A stretch of DNA of 36,252 nt from assembly GCA_016935765.1 (NCBI GenBank), contig JAFGQG010000065.1, positions 1 to 36,252 of the forward strand, in the 5' to 3' direction. This document shows, piece by piece, positions 32,564 through 36,252 of the stretch. The stretch's first letter is position 1. Every line of letters starts with the position of its first letter. The position numbers were made by a program, and so were the translations under genes. The notes under the pieces are model-generated. The model had not been told where the DNA came from and searched no databases. It saw only the letters and a program-made list of their open reading frames with translations. The stretch is from a bacterium. Its GTDB lineage: Bacteria > UBP14 > UBA6098 > JAFGQG01.

Positions 32564-33973
32564 CTACTTAAGGTAAATAATTTTATTCATAAAGGTTTTA
32601 GAGCCGATTCGTGTTCGAGTGAGGTAAATCCCCGAATTGACACCATTTTCCGGAGTCCACTTATACTGCTCGCTGGCAAATTCTCCCTGGTGGACCAGTT
32701 TCCCATCGAGGCCAAAAATCTCGATCCAGGCACCGCGGATTCCTTTAAAGCTGCATGTTGAATTGAATGGGTTTGGATAAGCGATCATAGAGAATCGACT
32801 GGGCAAGGGGGTTATCCACTCGATAGCATCTTCTGCATCGAGTTTTACCAAATATAAATCATAAAAATCGGTGCCTGCTGTTCCAATACATCCAGTTATT
32901 ATAAAACCGCCATCTGATGTCGGTTCCATCCAGAAGAATTTGTCTATTCCCGTATCCCCGAACAATCTTGTCCACAAAGTATCTCCATTTTCGTCTGTTC
33001 TGACCAGGTAACCATCCGTACTTCCAGCGCCATACGACATGGTGTAACCCGATAAGAGATACCCCCCATCCCATGTTGGGCAGACTTTTACGCCGAAGTC
33101 GCTGTCATCTCCGCCGAAACCTTTTACCCATTGTGTATCACCCACCGCATCAGTTTTCACGAGGAACAAATTAAGCCCAGCGGGACCGAACGAGCCGGTT
33201 CTCCCACCGATGACATATCCACCATCCGTTGTCTGTGAAATAGAATAACCTATCTCCTCACCATCACCCCCGTAGGATTTGCCCCAAATGAATTCTCCGG
33301 CATCGTCTATTTTCATTATATACAGGTCTCTACTGCCTCCTGTCGGGGCCGTGGCATACCCGGTCACGGCAAAATCACCCTCCGGCGTTTCAACAGCACA
33401 TTCCCCCACATCGTAAGCAGTATCCCCGTATGTCCTCGTCCAAAGTGTATCGCCGTCAGAATCGAACTTAAGTATCCAGATATCATATTCCCCAGCCCCC
33501 CTGGAAGTCGTATGACCTATAGAAAGATAGTAACCATCAGAGGCGTGGAATATATAATTTCCGCCATCGTATCCAGCGCCGCCATATTTGCGAGTCCATA
33601 AAGTGTCACCGTCAGGATCGACCTTCAGTAAGTACAGGTCCGTATTCCCTGCCGTGGATGAATAAGTGTAGCCAACAATCAAAAAATCCCCTTCTGGAGT
33701 CTCAAGAACAGAACTGGCATAGTCGTTGCCTCCTTCGCCATAGTCTCTCATCCATTCAATTCCTCCACTCCCGTCAGTTTTTACAATATAAACATCGTGA
33801 TCTCCGGGGCTGTAAGAATTTGAACTACCAACAACTATAAACCCTCCATCGGAAGTTTGCAGTACAGAGTAACCGATGTCGTTTTGAATTCCTCCATAGT
33901 ACATTTCCCAATCAGCGTAGCTAAATCCTGCTACTAAGCATGCTAACAAAATAATACATAAGCATTTTTTCAT
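32564..33973 (-). CDS. Exported seven-repeat beta-propeller protein with T9SS-type C-terminus
   Basis: A 469-residue exported protein. Signal peptide at 1-20. About seven repeats of 50 residues follow, each with a pattern like TSDGGFIVVGSS ... DVYIVKTDGSGGIEWMRDYG (also TPEGDFLIVGYT ... DLYLLKVDPDGDTLWTRKYG). The repeat count suggests a seven-bladed propeller related to SBBP/DUF-type propeller repeats. The C-terminus has the sorting domain (IAYPNPFNSTCSFKG, FGLDGKLVHQGEF). ATG with AAGGAGA upstream; this SD can pair with a nearby CTCCT (33982-33993). It is the middle gene of a three-gene propeller cassette. No enzymatic residues were seen. Confidence 0.87.
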   Translation of the reverse strand: MKKCLCIILLACLVAGFSYADWEMYYGGIQNDIGYSVLQTSDGGFIVVGSSNSYSPGDHDVYIVKTDGSGGIEWMRDYGEGGNDYASSVLETPEGDFLIVGYTYSSTAGNTDLYLLKVDPDGDTLWTRKYGGAGYDGGNYIFHASDGYYLSIGHTTSRGAGEYDIWILKFDSDGDTLWTRTYGDTAYDVGECAVETPEGDFAVTGYATAPTGGSRDLYIMKIDDAGEFIWGKSYGGDGEEIGYSISQTTDGGYVIGGRTGSFGPAGLNLFLVKTDAVGDTQWVKGFGGDDSDFGVKVCPTWDGGYLLSGYTMSYGAGSTDGYLVRTDENGDTLWTRLFGDTGIDKFFWMEPTSDGGFIITGCIGTAGTDFYDLYLVKLDAEDAIEWITPLPSRFSMIAYPNPFNSTCSFKGIRGAWIEIFGLDGKLVHQGEFASEQYKWTPENGVNSGIYLTRTRIGSKTFMNKIIYLK

Positions 33974-33981
33974 AGCATAAT

Positions 33982-33993
33982 CTCCTTTAGGAG
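33982..33993 (-). promoter_or_regulatory. Ribosome-binding site inside a small inverted repeat
   Basis: On the minus strand CTCCT-AA-AGGAG, where the second arm is the SD of the seven-repeat propeller gene. Pairing would hide the SD and could tune translation. The stem is only 5 bp. Confidence 0.4.
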
Positions 33994-33997
33994 GAGT

Positions 33998-34015
33998 TGA
34001 CCCTTTGGAGGGTCA
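33998..34015 (-). terminator. Intergenic hairpin between FG-GAP and seven-repeat propeller genes
   Basis: TGACCCT, loop of 4, AGGGTCA: a 7-bp perfect stem 13 bases downstream of the FG-GAP gene stop. There is no T tract, so it is more likely an mRNA-stabilising or attenuating hairpin than a full terminator. Confidence 0.45.
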
Positions 34016-34027
34016 GACCCTCACATT

Positions 34028-36043
34028 TTATTTCATGTATAAAATTTTCACACATCCAGTCTTGTCCCCCGCGGTCATTTTGCATAAATACAGCCCGGAA
34101 GACACTTCGGGAGTTGGAGACCATGTGAATGACGAAGAAGTACTCTCGTTGTATGGATAGGCATCCTTGCCTGTCATTGAGGCATCCCCGTCATAAAAAA
34201 CCATCCTGCCATTAATATCATAAATTTCCAACTGTAAAGAAGCATTATAATGCCCATTAAAAGCAATCTTAACCGATGAATTGAATGGGTTTGGATAAGC
34301 ATTTAGGCTGAAATCTGCGGGGAGTTGGTCCTGTTCGGTTATACCTGGACATGCTCCGTCAAGGTAAACAACCACGCCACCGAAACTGCTCCCGCAGATC
34401 AAATCGTCATCGCCGTCGTTATCATAGTCCCAGACCTCTACATCAGTCAAGCCGCCGACCGAACTCTCAACATAATAGCCGTCAACATCTCCCCAGACAG
34501 GTGAAGCGCTATCCCCAAGGTTTTCCCAGTACGCGAGTTTCATATAGTTGTTATCGCAACCGGCGAACATATCGTAGTCACCGTCATCATCGAAATCGGT
34601 GAAGCAGAATGCGGGACGGTACAGGTAGGATCTGTCATCCAGGAACTCCTCCAGCAATACGCCGTCATCGAACTCCGGGCTGGTAGGTGTTCCAATGTTT
34701 TCGTGGAAATAAAGGGAGCATGACTGGGTGCCCACAAAGAGGTCGAGGTCTCCATCAGCATCGATATCAACCAAGCCCGGTCCCATAAACATTCCATAAT
34801 TAATGCCAAACATTGCAGTAGTAGGCTCTGCCCATACCGGGAAAGAAGCGGAGCCGACATTTTCCTGGAACATTATCTCGCTGTACGCGGGAGTGATAAC
34901 GACGTCCAGGTCTCCGTCGCCATCCAGGTCTCCCAGGCACGGATTGGAATTCAGGGGTTCGAGGTTCTCGATAAGCGCGGGATTGATGCTCCAATCAGGC
35001 TCGCCCGGAATGCCCATATTCTCGAGACCGATGCTTGTCTCATAGCCGAAAACCAGCAATTCGGGAAGCCCATCCCCGGTAAGGTCGTTATAAATCAGCC
35101 TGACGCGATAGGATACGTCTATGGTCTCCCAGAACTCGGGTGATACTTCCCAGGTTGGCGCCTCTACCGTGCCCGTGTTCCAGTAATGGTAAATCCTGGT
35201 CCATTGGGGACCGACAATAATGGCGGGTTTCCCGGTATCATAAAGGTCCCAGATCGCAATAGCTATGGAATTGTAAGGGAGAAGCGGGAAATAGGCGCTG
35301 TCAAGCTCATCCCAGGCAGGGCTTTCTGGAGTGCCAAGGTTCCTCATCAAGAAGACGTATCGGTCTGAATGCAGCACCATATCGAAGTCGCCATCGGAAT
35401 CCATGTCGCACAAAGATGGATCAACGCCATAGCCCGTAGTGAGGACTACGTACTGGGAGTCAACATAAACGAAATTAGGGGTTTCCGGGTCTCCTTCGTT
35501 CCTGAAGAACCAGACCCTTCCCGCGCTTGTTCCGAAGAACAGGTCCTGATCATCATCGTTATCGATATCCACCAGGAATGGCGCAGTGTAAGACACGCCT
35601 ACAACGGGCAAATAGTGTTCATCCACAAGGGTGTAAACGGGTTCTACTGGTGTGCCCCCGGTATTTTCAAAATAATAAAACGCACCGTCACCGTTACAGA
35701 GAATAAGATCATAATCTCTATCATTATCAAGGTCGCCGAGCGCTGGATAAACATCGTATATGCCACTGACACCTCCCCAGTTGTCGGACCTCATCCGCCA
35801 GTCGGGAAGTGACGGAGTACCCACGTTTTCCCAGAATCTCAGCAAGCCACTGCGCTCCCCCCAGACGAGGTCGGCGTCACTGTCGTCATCGACATCGAAC
35901 AGCAGGGGGCGGCTTCTTGATAAACCATGAGAATATAATGGGTTTATATCACCGTCCAGTTTCCCGTTAAACAGTGGCACCCATTCACCAAAAACGCTTC
36001 CCGTTAAAAACAGAACCATCAAAGCGATCAATGCTCTTTTCAT
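34028..36043 (-). CDS. Exported FG-GAP/VCBS-repeat propeller protein with T9SS-type C-terminus
   Basis: A 671-residue exported protein. Signal peptide at 1-19. At least seven calcium-binding-type FG-GAP/VCBS repeats with DxDxDG-like loops (LGDLDNDRDYDLIL, VDIDNDDDQDLFFG, CDMDSDGDFDMVL, LGDLDGDGDLDVVI, VDIDADGDLDLFVG, FTDFDDDGDYDMFAG, WDYDNDGDDDLICG). Such repeats build integrin-alpha-like beta-propellers, often adhesive. The C-terminus is a sorting domain (LNAYPNPFNSSVKIAF, YDINGRMVF). It is the first gene of a cassette of three propeller proteins. The ATG has only a weak upstream GGGA. Confidence 0.9.
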   Translation of the reverse strand: MKRALIALMVLFLTGSVFGEWVPLFNGKLDGDINPLYSHGLSRSRPLLFDVDDDSDADLVWGERSGLLRFWENVGTPSLPDWRMRSDNWGGVSGIYDVYPALGDLDNDRDYDLILCNGDGAFYYFENTGGTPVEPVYTLVDEHYLPVVGVSYTAPFLVDIDNDDDQDLFFGTSAGRVWFFRNEGDPETPNFVYVDSQYVVLTTGYGVDPSLCDMDSDGDFDMVLHSDRYVFLMRNLGTPESPAWDELDSAYFPLLPYNSIAIAIWDLYDTGKPAIIVGPQWTRIYHYWNTGTVEAPTWEVSPEFWETIDVSYRVRLIYNDLTGDGLPELLVFGYETSIGLENMGIPGEPDWSINPALIENLEPLNSNPCLGDLDGDGDLDVVITPAYSEIMFQENVGSASFPVWAEPTTAMFGINYGMFMGPGLVDIDADGDLDLFVGTQSCSLYFHENIGTPTSPEFDDGVLLEEFLDDRSYLYRPAFCFTDFDDDGDYDMFAGCDNNYMKLAYWENLGDSASPVWGDVDGYYVESSVGGLTDVEVWDYDNDGDDDLICGSSFGGVVVYLDGACPGITEQDQLPADFSLNAYPNPFNSSVKIAFNGHYNASLQLEIYDINGRMVFYDGDASMTGKDAYPYNESTSSSFTWSPTPEVSSGLYLCKMTAGDKTGCVKILYMK

Positions 36044-36088
36044 TTATCCCGCCCTTTCTTAATTGGTTAAAATAATAATTGCATCAAC

Positions 36089-36097
36089 ACTATAACA
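36089..36097 (-). promoter_or_regulatory. Possible extended -10 promoter before the FG-GAP gene
   Basis: Minus strand TGT-TATAGT (36097 to 36089). One mismatch in the -10 plus a TGn extension; no good -35. It lies about 45 bases before the ATG. Weak evidence. Confidence 0.3.
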
Positions 36098-36226
36098 CTA
36101 TGAAAAGTACTCCCAGAATTATAATAGTCAACAAGAATTTATTAAGAAAAAAAGCGCGGTAAGAGAATAAAGGGAAAATGAAAATTGGGGAATTTTAGAA
36201 TGGAGGAAAAAATAAAAAGTATCATA

Positions 36227-36240
36227 GCCCCGTTAGGGGC
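36227..36240. repeat. GCCCC-GTTA-GGGGC hairpin at the window edge
   Basis: A 5-bp GC stem with a 4-base loop, followed by GAAATATTTATA. I recall similar GGGGCGAAATATTT elements scattered in other environmental genomes, but cannot verify that here. It may be the edge of a dispersed repeat that continues outside the window. Confidence 0.45.
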
Positions 36241-36252
36241 GAAATATTTATA

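Noticed and set aside
35369..35812. 147-codon plus-strand open frame antisense to the FG-GAP gene
   Set aside because: The repeated DxDxDG codons read backwards produce long Ile/Val-rich frames; this is a composition artefact.

Overview
The window comes from a diderm (Gram-negative-type) bacterium, most likely an uncultivated lineage related to the FCB group (Fibrobacteres-Chlorobi-Bacteroidetes and allied candidate phyla). The evidence is six secreted proteins ending in type IX secretion (T9SS)-style C-terminal domains (five with a 'PNPFN' motif, one CHU_C-like), two PorV/PorQ-like outer-membrane proteins, LolD, LapA/LapB and several lipoproteins. Base composition looks moderate, roughly mid-40s % GC by eye. 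GTG and TTG starts are common and are often backed by clear Shine-Dalgarno (SD) sequences. Where promoters can be read they look like ordinary sigma-70 sites (TTGACA, 16-17 bp spacer, TATATT-like). I saw no tRNA, rRNA, CRISPR array, transposase or phage gene.

Layout: 359-8931 is all on the minus strand, 9055-26467 all on the plus strand, and 26493-36043 all on the minus strand. The first switch (about 8932-9111) is divergent with a promoter on each side. The second (26360-26492) is convergent with a hairpin terminator.

Left block (minus): lapA-lapB, a TPR lipoprotein, a response regulator with a GGDEF-type domain, a large secreted M14 zinc carboxypeptidase, a small lipoprotein, an AarF/UbiB-family kinase-like membrane protein and a phasin-like coiled-coil protein. 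Centre-left (plus): a compact operon of lolD, mcsA, mcsB (protein-arginine kinase and activator), a Rossmann/DUF2520 protein and a TPR protein. A 0.9-kb repeat-rich gene-free stretch follows, then three large exported proteins: a DUF11/CARDB protein with a CHU_C-like end, a PorV-like barrel fused to CARDB and two OmpA-like domains, and a clan CD (legumain/caspase/gingipain-like) cysteine peptidase candidate with a T9SS-type tail. Centre-right (plus): a Ycf46-like AAA+ ATPase, a Bacteroidetes-type GlmU-like protein, a solitary HicB-family protein behind a palindromic promoter, two tandem EutN/CcmL-type bacterial microcompartment vertex proteins without shell hexamers, and a lipoprotein.

Right block (minus): an operon encoding a transglutaminase-like protein, a PorV/PorQ-like protein and an M23 peptidase, and upstream of it a cassette of three exported beta-propeller proteins (FG-GAP/VCBS, a seven-repeat propeller, LVIVD) that share the same type of C-terminal sorting domain. 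Overall the window looks like a cell-envelope and secretion region with a stress/proteostasis operon in its middle. The most unusual items are the orphan vertex-protein pair, the PorV-CARDB-OmpA fusion, the clan CD peptidase candidate and the McsAB operon in a diderm background.
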